From the NCBI GenBank assembly GCA_037721555.1, contig JBBJOI010000003.1, positions 110,765 through 174,764 on the forward strand: DNA of 64,000 nucleotides, in the 5' to 3' direction. Positions 56,831-64,000 of the stretch are shown in pieces; positions within the stretch are counted from its first letter, which is position 1; the number at the start of each line of letters is the position of its first letter. The notes under the pieces were generated by a model. It searched no databases. It was not told where the DNA came from and saw nothing but the letters and a program-made list of their open reading frames with translations. This stretch comes from Gaiellasilicea sp037721555. Its GTDB lineage: Bacteria; Actinomycetota; Thermoleophilia; Gaiellales; Gaiellaceae. The position numbers were made by a program, and so were the translations under genes.

Positions 56831-59008
56831 ATGAGACGCACACTCGCGGTACTCACCGCAGTCGTGCTCGGGCTCCTCGGGAGCGCCGGGCAGGCGTCGG
56901 CGAACGATGGCGGAGGCTCCGCCGAGCAAGCGGCCGCACAAGCTGCCGCCAGCGCCCAGTCGGCACTGGCGCTGGCAGGTGCGCTGCAGGCAGGCCCGGC
57001 GAACGCGAACACCGCCGCCAAGGTGCTGAGCCCCGGCGACGCCGGCTCCGTCACCCAGTCGAACACCGTCATCGCCGGTTCTGTCGCCGCGAACGGAAAT
57101 TCGACGAACCAGACGACGAGCCAAACGCAGTCCGGTGGGTCGGGCACACAGACAACCGGACAGATCGCCGCAAACGAGCAGTCGGCCGTGAGCACGGCCG
57201 ACGCGGAGCAGCTCGGCGCGACGAACCAGAACATCGACGTCCGGGTGCTCAGCCCTGGCGACAGCGGCTCCGTCTCGCAGAGCAACACTGTTCTCGCCGG
57301 CTCGCTCGCGGGCAACGGGAACCAGACGGAGCAGGGGACGTCGCAGTCCCAGGCGGGTGGGCCGGCCTGGGCCAACTCAGGCTCGAGCAACTCAGGCTCG
57401 AACCACGGGCAGACCTCCGGCCAGGCGGCTGCGAACAAGCAGGCCGCCGGCTCGGACGCCGCCGCCACGCAATACGGTGCGAAGAACACGAACATCACCG
57501 TTCGGGTTCTTAGCCCCGGCAACGACGGATCCGTCAGCCAGTCGAACACCGTAGCCGGAATCGCTGCGGCGCTCAACGGCAACACGACGGGTCAGTCGAC
57601 CTCGCAGAGCCAGGCCGGATCTCCGACCGGAAGCGGCACCCAGACCGCTCTTCAGGGTGCGACGAGCCACCAGGGGGCGACGAGCTCGGCCGACGCCAAG
57701 CAGCACGGGGCAAAGAACGAGAACATCGCGGTCCGCGTGCTCAGCCCTGGTAACGGCGGCGACGTGCAGCAGTCGAACGCCGTTCTCGCCGGCTCGCTGG
57801 CGCTGAACACGAACGGCACCTCGCAGTCGGCCGCCCAGGAACAGGGTGGCCGCTACGGCGGCTCGCCGCAGCAGGTGTCGGGTCAGGCGGCCACGTCGGA
57901 TCAGGCCGCCGCGTCCGACGCGACCGCCGCGCAAGGCGGCGCGTCGAACGGGAACCTGCCGATCCGCATCCTGAGCGAAGGTGACGACGGCGCCGTCAGT
58001 CAGGCGAACACCGTGGCCGGCCTCTCCGCCGCGCTCAATGGGAACGGGACGACCCAGTCGGCGACCCAGAGGCAAGGCGCTGCTGCGCCGCCCGTTCGGG
58101 TCGTCGCCGCGCCATCCAGCGACGTCCACGAGGCGTACAAGACCGTTCCGCAAAAGGACGCGGGAACGGGCGTGCAGGTGTCGGGGCAGCTCGCAGGCAA
58201 CCAGCAGTACGCGAGCTCGAGCTCGGAGGCCACGCAGGCGTACCCCTCGAACACGAATGCACCGATCCGGATCGGCAGTCCGGGTGGGAGTGGTGCGACA
58301 AGCCAGTCGAACACCGTTCTCTCGGCTGCGCTCGCGCTCAACCTGAACAAGACGTCGCAGGACACGAGGCAGAGCCAGTCGAGCCCCGGTGGCACGCAGG
58401 TGCAGGCAGCAGGGCAGGCGGCCGACAACAAGCAGGACGCGGTCGCATGCGCGAAAGCCGCACAGAGGGCTGCGGAGAACACGAACACACCGGTTCGTGT
58501 CTTCAGCCACGGTGACGATGGCTCGACGAGCCAGTCGAACACCTCGGCTGCGATCGCTGCCGCGCTGAACGGCAACGCCACCGGTCAGGCGTTGGGGCAG
58601 TTCCAGGCAGGCGGTGCCGGGTCGACGCAGGTTCAGGGTGCCGGCCAGGCAGCCCCGAATCGGCAGTCGGCAGCCGGTTCGGCCGAAGCGGATCAGCACG
58701 GTGCTCGAAACGGAAGCTCGCCGACCTGGGTGGGCCACCGGCCGCAGAAGCCGTGTGAACCGAAGCAGGGGTGCGAGCCGAAGCGGCCGGTCGAGCCGGC
58801 TCCGTGCGAGCCCACGCCGGCCTACGACCGATGTGGCCCGAAGCGGATCATCGAGCCCGCTCCGTGCAAGCCGACCGGCGACCGCTGCCACCAAAACCGG
58901 CCCGTCGAACCCCGTCCGTGCGCTCCCCGCGCGCCCGAGCTCGAAGGGTGCGAGCCGTGCGAGCGGCACGAGCACAAGTGTCCGTCGAGGAGGTGGGCAT
59001 CGAGGTAG
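56831..59008 (+). CDS. Secreted repeat protein (seven SPG-SQSNT repeats, Cys/Pro-rich tail)
   Basis: 725-residue exported protein with a signal peptide (about 1-24). Seven repeats of about 75 residues share the core VRVLSPGDxGSVSQSNTV followed by a N-G-N-x-T-x-Q stretch, and end in GQAAxNxQxA. SPG cores start at residues 67, 141, 228, 305, 382, 483 and 559. The regular Asn/Gln/Ser spacing recalls curlin-like or beta-solenoid repeats. Residues 640-725 form a tail with ten cysteines and repeated EPAPC units. No membrane anchor or sorting motif is seen. A GGAAGGAGAAGG Shine-Dalgarno precedes the ATG. A surface or matrix polymer is the likely role; this is inference. Confidence 0.72.
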   Translation: MRRTLAVLTAVVLGLLGSAGQASANDGGGSAEQAAAQAAASAQSALALAGALQAGPANANTAAKVLSPGDAGSVTQSNTVIAGSVAANGNSTNQTTSQTQSGGSGTQTTGQIAANEQSAVSTADAEQLGATNQNIDVRVLSPGDSGSVSQSNTVLAGSLAGNGNQTEQGTSQSQAGGPAWANSGSSNSGSNHGQTSGQAAANKQAAGSDAAATQYGAKNTNITVRVLSPGNDGSVSQSNTVAGIAAALNGNTTGQSTSQSQAGSPTGSGTQTALQGATSHQGATSSADAKQHGAKNENIAVRVLSPGNGGDVQQSNAVLAGSLALNTNGTSQSAAQEQGGRYGGSPQQVSGQAATSDQAAASDATAAQGGASNGNLPIRILSEGDDGAVSQANTVAGLSAALNGNGTTQSATQRQGAAAPPVRVVAAPSSDVHEAYKTVPQKDAGTGVQVSGQLAGNQQYASSSSEATQAYPSNTNAPIRIGSPGGSGATSQSNTVLSAALALNLNKTSQDTRQSQSSPGGTQVQAAGQAADNKQDAVACAKAAQRAAENTNTPVRVFSHGDDGSTSQSNTSAAIAAALNGNATGQALGQFQAGGAGSTQVQGAGQAAPNRQSAAGSAEADQHGARNGSSPTWVGHRPQKPCEPKQGCEPKRPVEPAPCEPTPAYDRCGPKRIIEPAPCKPTGDRCHQNRPVEPRPCAPRAPELEGCEPCERHEHKCPSRRWASR
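57005..58720 (+). repeat. In-gene tandem repeats (about 225-bp unit, seven copies)
   Basis: DNA counterpart of the seven protein repeats. Recurring stretches include CAGTCGAACACCGT and GGCAACGGGAACCAG-like variants. Units 3, 5 and 7 resemble each other (AALNGN) and units 2, 4 and 6 resemble each other (LAGSLA or LSAALA), so the array probably grew by duplication of a two-unit block. Extra sequence lies in units 2 and 5. Confidence 0.7.
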
Positions 59009-59019
59009 ACCGGGTGTGT

Positions 59020-59050
59020 CCCCGCAGGCAGGCTCGGCCTGCCTGCGGGG
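59020..59050 (+). terminator. Strong hairpin terminator after the repeat-protein gene
   Basis: A perfect 13-bp stem CCCCGCAGGCAGG / CCTGCCTGCGGGG with a 5-nt loop CTCGG, 11 bp after the stop codon at 59008. No U-tract. Confidence 0.65.
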
Positions 59051-59067
59051 CCTTCGGTCCGACCCCG

Positions 59068-59096
59068 TTGACACAACGGGAGCCGCGTACTACGGT
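59068..59096 (+). promoter_or_regulatory. Candidate housekeeping promoter
   Basis: TTGACA (59068-59073), 17-nt spacer, TACGGT (59091-59096), upstream of the 59213 gene. The TTGACA lies in a small hairpin, CCCGTT-GACAC-AACGGG. This is the only good -35/-10 pair noted in the window. The leader would be about 110 nt and contains a 15-bp tandem duplication near 59159-59188. Confidence 0.45.
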
Positions 59097-59212
59097 CGAG
59101 CGAGGGACGAGCGAATACCAGGGGGCGCCATGCCCGGCGTGAGCGGATCGTCACTGCGGCGATGGAGAGCTCGGCGATGGAGAGCTCTGCGGCGATTGGG
59201 AGCCATGCGGCG

Positions 59213-59860
59213 ATGACCGCCCTGAGGCTACGGCGCGCCTTCTTGGGGACCGTTCTCGGTGTGTGCCTCGTCCCGTTCTGCTCCTCGGTCGCCGGCGCTG
59301 CGGCGCCCGCGCCCGATCCTGCTCCTGCCGCAACTCCCGATCCGTATCCAGGTACCGCCCCACCGGTAAGGGTGCCCGGAGTGACGACGGCGCCCCGCCA
59401 GGCGCAGGCGCCGAGGCTCTCAGGGGGAGCGACGGCGCCGACGCAGCCGCCGGCCGTTTCCCAACCTCGCCCGGCCACCTCGCGTCCGGCCACCACGCAT
59501 CCGGCCGCCGCTCGCCCCCTCACGACGCATCCGGTCACCACGCATCCTGCAACCACGCGTTCAGCAACGCCTCCGGCCGCTCGTCGCAGACCCGCGCGCC
59601 GTCGCACAGACGGGAGCGTCGTGGCGAGCCCGACGGCAAGGCTGTCACCGAAGCCGCACACGCGCAGGCGCGAGGCGCTCGCGCGCGATTCGACCCCGCT
59701 GCCCCCTGGCTTCACGCAGGTGGTTGCAGAGGAACTCGACCGCGGACGCCTCGCTCTCGCAGGCGGTGCGCTCGCGCTGGTCGCACTCGGCGGGACGGTC
59801 GTTCTCGTCGCGGCTCGCCGGACGCTGTACCGGAGGGAGTCGGGGGGGGCGCAGGCGTGA
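59213..59860 (+). CDS. Exported Thr/Pro-rich stalk protein with C-terminal membrane anchor
   Basis: 215-residue protein. A signal peptide covers about residues 1-30. The middle is Pro/Thr/Ala-rich with repeated TTHP units (SRPATTHPAAARPLTTHPVT), then a basic stretch. A C-terminal membrane helix (LALAGGALALVALGGTVVLV) ends in AARRTLYRR, giving an outside stalk anchored in the membrane. The preceding in-frame sequence from 59162 encodes a low-complexity duplication and is probably leader. Its stop overlaps the GTG of the next gene. Function unknown; likely a wall-spanning surface protein. Confidence 0.65.
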   Translation: MTALRLRRAFLGTVLGVCLVPFCSSVAGAAAPAPDPAPAATPDPYPGTAPPVRVPGVTTAPRQAQAPRLSGGATAPTQPPAVSQPRPATSRPATTHPAAARPLTTHPVTTHPATTRSATPPAARRRPARRRTDGSVVASPTARLSPKPHTRRREALARDSTPLPPGFTQVVAEELDRGRLALAGGALALVALGGTVVLVAARRTLYRRESGGAQA

Positions 59861-61203
59861 CCACACTGGCACGACTCACGCTGCTGCTCGCCGTTGCCCT
59901 CCCGCTAGCGGTCGCTCCCGAGGCGGGGTCTGTGCCGGGTGCACCCACGCCGCATTGCTCCCCTAGCCCCGATAGCTGCTCCGGCTGGTTCACCGGCAAC
60001 GTAACCGTCTCCTGGGCCTACGACGCCGCGGGTGCGACGCAGACGACGGGTTGCAACGTGAGGACGATCACGACCGACGGAACCTTCACGCAGTCGTGCG
60101 AGGTCGCCTATGGCGACTCGAGCTTCGCTCGCTCGGTCACGATCAGGCGCGACGCGACACCGCCCCAGGTCACGGGGGCGTTATTCGAGCGTGCTCCTGA
60201 TTCGGCCGGCTGGTACAACCACGCCGTCGCACTCGTGCTGTCGGGCTCGGACACCACGTCGGGCCTTGCTTCCTGCGACCGGCCGACCTACGGCGGCCCT
60301 GATGGCTCGTCCGTGGGCGTCGCAGGTGTCTGCCGGGACCTGGCTGGCAACACGAGTGCATCCGCGTCTGCGGCGCTGCGCTACGACGCGTCCGCCCCAG
60401 CGGTGACTGCTGCGACGGATCGGGCTCCCGATCGGGACGGCTGGTACCGGCGGCCGCTGACCGTGAGGTTCTCGGGCGCCGACGCAGTCTCGGGGGTCGA
60501 CTCGTGCGCCGCTCCCGTCCGGTACGCCGGACCGGACCGGCCCGACATCGCACTGGCCGGAACCTGCCGTGACGCCGCCGGCAACGTGAGCACGCCCGTC
60601 ACGGTCACCATCAGGTACGACGCGACCCCGCCGAGGCTGCGCGGTCTGACCGCTCGCGTGATCCGCGGTGTCGCCCGGGTCGGCTGGCAGAAGCCGAGTG
60701 ACGCGGTCGGCGTCCGGATCGAGCGGATCCCAGGTGTCAACGGCGCAGAGCGAACGCATGTGTACAGCGGCACGGGCGAGCGGTTTCTCGACCGCACCGT
60801 TCGCCAGGGCGTTCGCTACCGATACGAGGTCAGCGTGAGCGATGCCGCGGGAAACGTGTCCGAGGCCGCGGTTGCAGCGGGCGCGCAGGCGGCCCTGTAC
60901 GCGCCGGCCCCGCGCGCTGTCGTTCGCGCTCCCGTCTCGCTCCGGTGGCTGGCCGTACGGAAGGCGCGCTACTACAACGTTCAGCTGCACCGCAACGGCA
61001 TCAAGATCCTCAGCGCCTGGCCCCGCGGGGCGCGCCTCCGCGTGGTAGGTAGCTGGCGCTATCTCGGCAGGCGGCAGTCGCTCTTGCCGGGCACCTACAG
61101 CTGGTACGTGTGGCCTGGCCTCGGGGCCCCAGAGCTACGGCGCTACGGCAGGTTGCTCGGCACGAGCCGCTTCCGGGTGAAGCGCCAGGCCCCATCACGC
61201 TAG
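59857..61203 (+). CDS. Secreted protein with Ig-like and FN3-like domains
   Basis: 448-residue exported protein with a signal peptide (about 1-25). It contains three Ig-like or HYR-like modules with paired cysteines: SGWFTGNVTVSWAYDAAGA, DSAGWYNHAVALVLSGSDTT and DRDGWYRRPLTVRFSGADAV, each ending in a CRDxAGN element. One FN3-like domain follows (about 255-345), then a C-terminal beta domain with NVQLHRNGIKILSAWP and GTYSWYVWPG. It is coupled to the upstream stalk protein by a GTGA overlap. Adhesion or matrix binding is the likely role. No sorting motif. Confidence 0.78.
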   Translation: MTTLARLTLLLAVALPLAVAPEAGSVPGAPTPHCSPSPDSCSGWFTGNVTVSWAYDAAGATQTTGCNVRTITTDGTFTQSCEVAYGDSSFARSVTIRRDATPPQVTGALFERAPDSAGWYNHAVALVLSGSDTTSGLASCDRPTYGGPDGSSVGVAGVCRDLAGNTSASASAALRYDASAPAVTAATDRAPDRDGWYRRPLTVRFSGADAVSGVDSCAAPVRYAGPDRPDIALAGTCRDAAGNVSTPVTVTIRYDATPPRLRGLTARVIRGVARVGWQKPSDAVGVRIERIPGVNGAERTHVYSGTGERFLDRTVRQGVRYRYEVSVSDAAGNVSEAAVAAGAQAALYAPAPRAVVRAPVSLRWLAVRKARYYNVQLHRNGIKILSAWPRGARLRVVGSWRYLGRRQSLLPGTYSWYVWPGLGAPELRRYGRLLGTSRFRVKRQAPSR

Positions 61204-61305
61204 AGCTTCAGAGCCTCTAACACGACGCGACCGAGGACGCCGCGTCGTGCCGCCCAGGGTGCCCTGCCGCCTCAGAGCTTCATCGTGTTAGAGGCTCTAA
61301 GCTAC
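61201..61305. repeat. Intergenic palindromic repeat, family B copy 2
   Basis: About 105 bp. The arms GAGCCTCTAACAC (61211-61223) and GTGTTAGAGGCTC (61285-61297) are perfect complements, and outer bases extend the pairing. CAGGGTGCCCTG sits near the centre. The 27 bp at 61271-61297 are the reverse complement of 50931-50957 with one difference. The outer right edge contains the TAAGCT box of the next gene. Confidence 0.65.
61298..61303 (+). promoter_or_regulatory. -10-like box of the PAC2 gene at the edge of repeat B
   Basis: TAAGCT, 6 nt before the GTG at 61310; its bases belong to the outer arm of palindromic repeat B copy 2. Confidence 0.4.
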
Positions 61306-61309
61306 AGGG

Positions 61310-62209
61310 GTGGCAAGCCAAGAGCTGCGCATGCTCCGCCGCCCGGAGCTCGAGCGTCCAGTGCTCGTCGCCGCCTTCCGTGGGTGGAACGACGGCGGGC
61401 AGGGCGCGACGCTCGCAGCCGGGTATCTCGTGCGGCTATGGGAGGCCGAGAAGTTCGCCGAGATCGACCCCGAGGGGTTCGTCGACTTCCAGGCGAACCG
61501 GCCGCACGTCTCGCTCGACGAGAGCCTGTCGCGGCGGATCGAGTGGCCGGAGAACGTGTTGTACTCCGTTCGCGCGCCGGGCACGCAACGGGACGTCGTG
61601 CTCCTGCTCGGCGTCGAGCCGAACCTTCGCTGGCGCACGTTCTGCGGGCTCGTGATCGACGTCGCCCGCGACCTCGGCGTCGAGCTCGTGGTCACGCTCG
61701 GATCGCTGCTCGCCGACGTGCCGCACACACGCGCCGCCCCCGTCACGGGCGCGGCGAGCGATCCGAAGCTCGTCGCCGACCTCGGGCTGCAGCACTCGCG
61801 CTACGAAGGTCCAACGGGAATCGTCGGAGTGCTACAGGACGCCTGCCGCAATGCCGGTCTGCCGGCGGCGAGCCTCTGGGCGGCGGTGCCGCACTACGTC
61901 TCGCTCGCACCGAGCCCCCGCGCTGCACGCTCGCTCTGCGACCGGCTCGGCGGCCTGCTGGAGATCCCGATCGACACGACAGAGTTGGCTGAGGCCGAGG
62001 AGACCTACGCCAGCCAGGTGACCGAGGCGGTCTCGAAGGATCCCGAGACCGCGGCATACGTCGAGGAGCTCGAGCAGCGGACGGACGAGCTCGATCTCGA
62101 GGAGCACGAAGATCTCCCGTCGGGCGACTCGCTCGCCGCGGAGCTGACCCGGTTCCTGCGCGAGCGCGACGCCGAGAACGGCGACGACGACGCGCCGCGC
62201 GAGCGCTAG
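61310..62209 (+). CDS. PAC2 family protein
   Basis: 299-residue member of the PAC2 (proteasome assembly chaperone 2-like) family found in actinobacteria and archaea. Typical segments are VLVAAFRGWNDGGQGATLAA, LLLGVEPNLRWRTFCGLV, VTLGSLLADVPHTR and SLWAAVPHYVSLAPSP. An acidic, helical C-terminal tail (about 215-299) follows. The function in bacteria is unproven, possibly in proteasome- or degradation-related assembly. Start GTG 61310. Confidence 0.9.
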   Translation: MASQELRMLRRPELERPVLVAAFRGWNDGGQGATLAAGYLVRLWEAEKFAEIDPEGFVDFQANRPHVSLDESLSRRIEWPENVLYSVRAPGTQRDVVLLLGVEPNLRWRTFCGLVIDVARDLGVELVVTLGSLLADVPHTRAAPVTGAASDPKLVADLGLQHSRYEGPTGIVGVLQDACRNAGLPAASLWAAVPHYVSLAPSPRAARSLCDRLGGLLEIPIDTTELAEAEETYASQVTEAVSKDPETAAYVEELEQRTDELDLEEHEDLPSGDSLAAELTRFLRERDAENGDDDAPRER

Positions 62210-62217
62210 TTCTCTCC

Positions 62218-62267
62218 AACTCGTTTCACACCGGGGGCTTGAGCCCCGGCGAAGCCTGAAACGAGTT
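62218..62267. terminator. Nested hairpin between convergent genes
   Basis: The outer arms AACTCGTTTCA / TGAAACGAGTT are perfect 11-bp complements; the inner stem GGGGCT-TG-AGCCCC sits within. It separates the PAC2 gene from convergent dipZ by only 59 bp and is symmetrical, so it can terminate both. Confidence 0.55.
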
Positions 62268-62268
62268 C

Positions 62269-63900
62269 CTACCCGAAGGTGAAGGCGTACGCCGCGAGGC
62301 CTTCGCTCACGCGTAGCTCGAGCAGGTGCTCGGCGCCCTTCTTCCGGTCGACGAGCGTGTAGAGCCGGTCGCCGCGGACCTGGACACGGCGCTCTCGCTT
62401 TCCGTCGACGAGCACGTCGACGGACCCCGAGCCGGAGAGCACGAGAAAGACGTCGTGGGCGCGGTAGAGGAGCCGCAGCCGCGCGTCGCGGCCGGCGATC
62501 GACCGCTCGTCCTCCACCTTCCAGCGGCCGCCGAACGCGAACTCGCTCGCGTAGAGGCTCAGCGGCAGCCGATACTCCCGCTCGACGTTCGGCACGACCT
62601 TCTCGCCGCCGTAGCGCGCGAGCCGCTCGTGCCCCAGATAGGTCTCCGGCGTGATCAGGAGCCCGTCGAACTCCGGCTCGGCGACGTCGGCCGCGGGTGG
62701 GAGCTCCGTCCCGAGGAGGTCGCGGATCGCATCCTCGGTCTCTCCGTACTCGCCTTCGCCGAAGTGGTAGTAGCGCACGTGGCCTTCGCGATCGATCAGA
62801 TACTTCGCGGGCCAGTACTGGTTGTGCCAGGCGCCCCAGGTCGCGAAGTCGTTATCCAGAGCGATGGGGTAGTCGAGGCCGAGCTTCGCGGTGTTCTCGC
62901 GTACGTTCGACTCGACCCGCTCGAACGCGAACTCGGGCGCGTGCACGCCGACAATGGTGAGGCCACGCTCGCGATAGCGCTCGTCCCACTCCTTGATGTA
63001 CGGGAGCGTTCGCAGGCAGTTGATGCAGGAGTACGTCCAGAAGTCGATCAGAACGACCCGGCCGCGCAGTCCCTCGAGCGTCAGCGGATCAGAGTTGAGC
63101 CAGCTCGTGACGCCCCTGAACTCCGGCGCCGGACCGTAGTCCCTGAGCGTCTCGCTGGCCGCTACCACCTCAACAGGAGTCGGCTCGCGCGCGCCTGTCA
63201 GCTCTTCGAGCTCGCGCTGCGCGGAGCTCGAGCGCTCGAAACGCTCCTGCAGCGACTTGGTGTAGCCGGGCACCGCGGTTTGCAGGTCCTGGTCGACACC
63301 GAAAGCGATCGCGAGCGCCGCGGCGCCGACGAGCACTCCCGCTGCGCGTCGGACGTTTTCGGCCCGCGCCTTCAGCAGCCGCGAGGCGCGCTGGCCGAGC
63401 AGCGCGATCGCGAGCATCGGCACCGCTGCGCCGGCTGCGTAGGCGAGCGTCAGCAGGACGCCGTCGAACCCGACCTCCCGATTTGCCGCGACCACCGTCA
63501 CCGCCGCGAGCACTGGACCTGCACACGGAACGAAGACGAGACCGAGACTCGCGCCGAGCAGGAAGCCTCCACCGAGGTCGCCGGAGCGCCTCCTCGTCAG
63601 GAACTGGAGCGGCCGTGCGAGTAGCTCCCCCACGCGGGGCCAGAGGAGCGAGACGGCGACGAGCAGAAGCAGTGCGATCGCGAGATTCCGGAGTGCGTCC
63701 TCGGGCAATCCGACGAGGTCGAGGAGCCACGCGGCGAAAAGCGTGAAGACCGTGAAGCTGACGACGATCCCCGCGACGATCGCGAGCGGCCTGCGGCCCG
63801 TTGCGCCGCCGGCGAGGACGATCGGCAGCACGGGGAGGACACACGGCGACAGCGCCGTGACGATGCCGGCGACGAAGCCGATCCCGAGCAGCAGGAGCAC
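62269..63900 (-). CDS. dipZ: DipZ-type CcdA-thioredoxin fusion
   Basis: 543-residue membrane protein. Residues 1-210 form the CcdA electron-conducting domain with its two Cys motifs (SPCVLPVLP and VPCAGPVLA) in about six membrane helices. A thioredoxin/TlpA-like domain follows (about 255-380) with the CINC active site in FWTYSCINCLRTLPYI. The C-terminal 160 residues form the beta-rich domain typical of mycobacterial DipZ. It carries reducing power from the cytoplasm to extracytoplasmic thiols. Start GTG 63900, with TACCGT 7 nt upstream. Confidence 0.93.
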   Translation of the reverse strand: MLLLLGIGFVAGIVTALSPCVLPVLPIVLAGGATGRRPLAIVAGIVVSFTVFTLFAAWLLDLVGLPEDALRNLAIALLLLVAVSLLWPRVGELLARPLQFLTRRRSGDLGGGFLLGASLGLVFVPCAGPVLAAVTVVAANREVGFDGVLLTLAYAAGAAVPMLAIALLGQRASRLLKARAENVRRAAGVLVGAAALAIAFGVDQDLQTAVPGYTKSLQERFERSSSAQRELEELTGAREPTPVEVVAASETLRDYGPAPEFRGVTSWLNSDPLTLEGLRGRVVLIDFWTYSCINCLRTLPYIKEWDERYRERGLTIVGVHAPEFAFERVESNVRENTAKLGLDYPIALDNDFATWGAWHNQYWPAKYLIDREGHVRYYHFGEGEYGETEDAIRDLLGTELPPAADVAEPEFDGLLITPETYLGHERLARYGGEKVVPNVEREYRLPLSLYASEFAFGGRWKVEDERSIAGRDARLRLLYRAHDVFLVLSGSGSVDVLVDGKRERRVQVRGDRLYTLVDRKKGAEHLLELRVSEGLAAYAFTFG

Positions 63901-63907
63901 GCCTGAA

Positions 63908-63913
63908 ACGGTA
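63908..63913 (-). promoter_or_regulatory. -10-like box of dipZ
   Basis: TACCGT on the minus strand, 7 nt before the GTG at 63900. Confidence 0.4.
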
Positions 63914-63963
63914 GCGAGGGCGGAATTACGCGGGGGTTACGTCTTGGGGCGTCGCCGGGGCGG

Positions 63964-63979
63964 CCGGGGGGCCCCCCGG
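63964..63979. other. Perfect 16-bp GC palindrome near the window end
   Basis: CCGGGGGG followed by CCCCCCGG. It lies in the last 100 bp, where no gene could be assigned. It may be part of a hairpin upstream of dipZ. Confidence 0.35.
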
Positions 63980-64000
63980 AGCACCGGGGGTCCGCCCGCC

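Noticed and set aside
56831..59008. CRISPR-like array
   Set aside because: The repeats are long, coding, degenerate and in frame within one exported protein; there are no spacers.

Overview
The window reads as chromosomal DNA of a high-GC actinobacterium. Supporting traits are an F420-type LLM oxidoreductase, an ECF sigma factor with a redox zinc anti-sigma of the SigR/RsrA kind, DUF3052, a DipZ-type CcdA-thioredoxin fusion, heavy GTG start use and dense GTGA/ATGA gene overlaps. Gene content and the surface-protein style suggest a deep actinobacterial lineage such as class Thermoleophilia; that placement is inference. No tRNA, rRNA, CRISPR array, prophage or IS transposase was seen.

Layout. 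1-7.8 kb: aconitase (cut by the window edge), LLM oxidoreductase, secreted metzincin-like protein, BolA-glutaredoxin pair, HtrA protease, small unknown protein, a 162-bp palindrome and a glutamate-cysteine ligase family gene. 7.8-13.7 kb: FtsX-type permease, tandem ABC ATPase, HMA protein, then ECF sigma/anti-sigma. 13.6-19.5 kb: molybdenum hydroxylase operon with an amidohydrolase, cyclophilin and MobA-like gene. 19.6-32 kb: frameshifted metzincin paralogue, M32 and M24 peptidases, acetyl-CoA synthetase, beta-lactamase-like protein, PGM1-like ligase, L,D-transpeptidase, M15 peptidase, M16 peptidase, SIS protein and a frameshifted dehydrogenase. 32.6-39.5 kb: eight co-directional genes joined by overlaps. 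39.5-47 kb: Mug, Nudix, NadE, SDR and an AMP-forming ligase. 47-51 kb: an XRE-TPR regulator followed by a 33-residue exported peptide, a thioredoxin-like lipoprotein and a rhodanese. 51-54 kb: SDR, SelD and CtaA. 54-61.2 kb: a membrane-tethered RHH protein and a short SigB/F-like sigma factor, divergent from four exported surface proteins. 61.3-64 kb: PAC2 protein and DipZ.

Regulatory style. A TANNNT -10-like hexamer lies 6-8 nt upstream of the start codon of about twenty first genes, with no or only a weak Shine-Dalgarno sequence. This implies widespread leaderless transcription. Several divergent pairs share overlapping -10 boxes on opposite strands. Genes inside operons are mostly coupled by four-base overlaps.

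Repeats. Two families of palindromic intergenic repeats occur twice each: 41764-41889 with 53912-54035, and 50931-51095 with 61201-61305. A third long palindrome is single copy here (6627-6788). Most sit between convergent genes.

The two best candidates for undescribed systems are the XRE-TPR regulator with its small exported peptide (an RRNPP-like arrangement), and the sigma-factor-linked surface cluster with Trp-ladder and SPG-repeat proteins.
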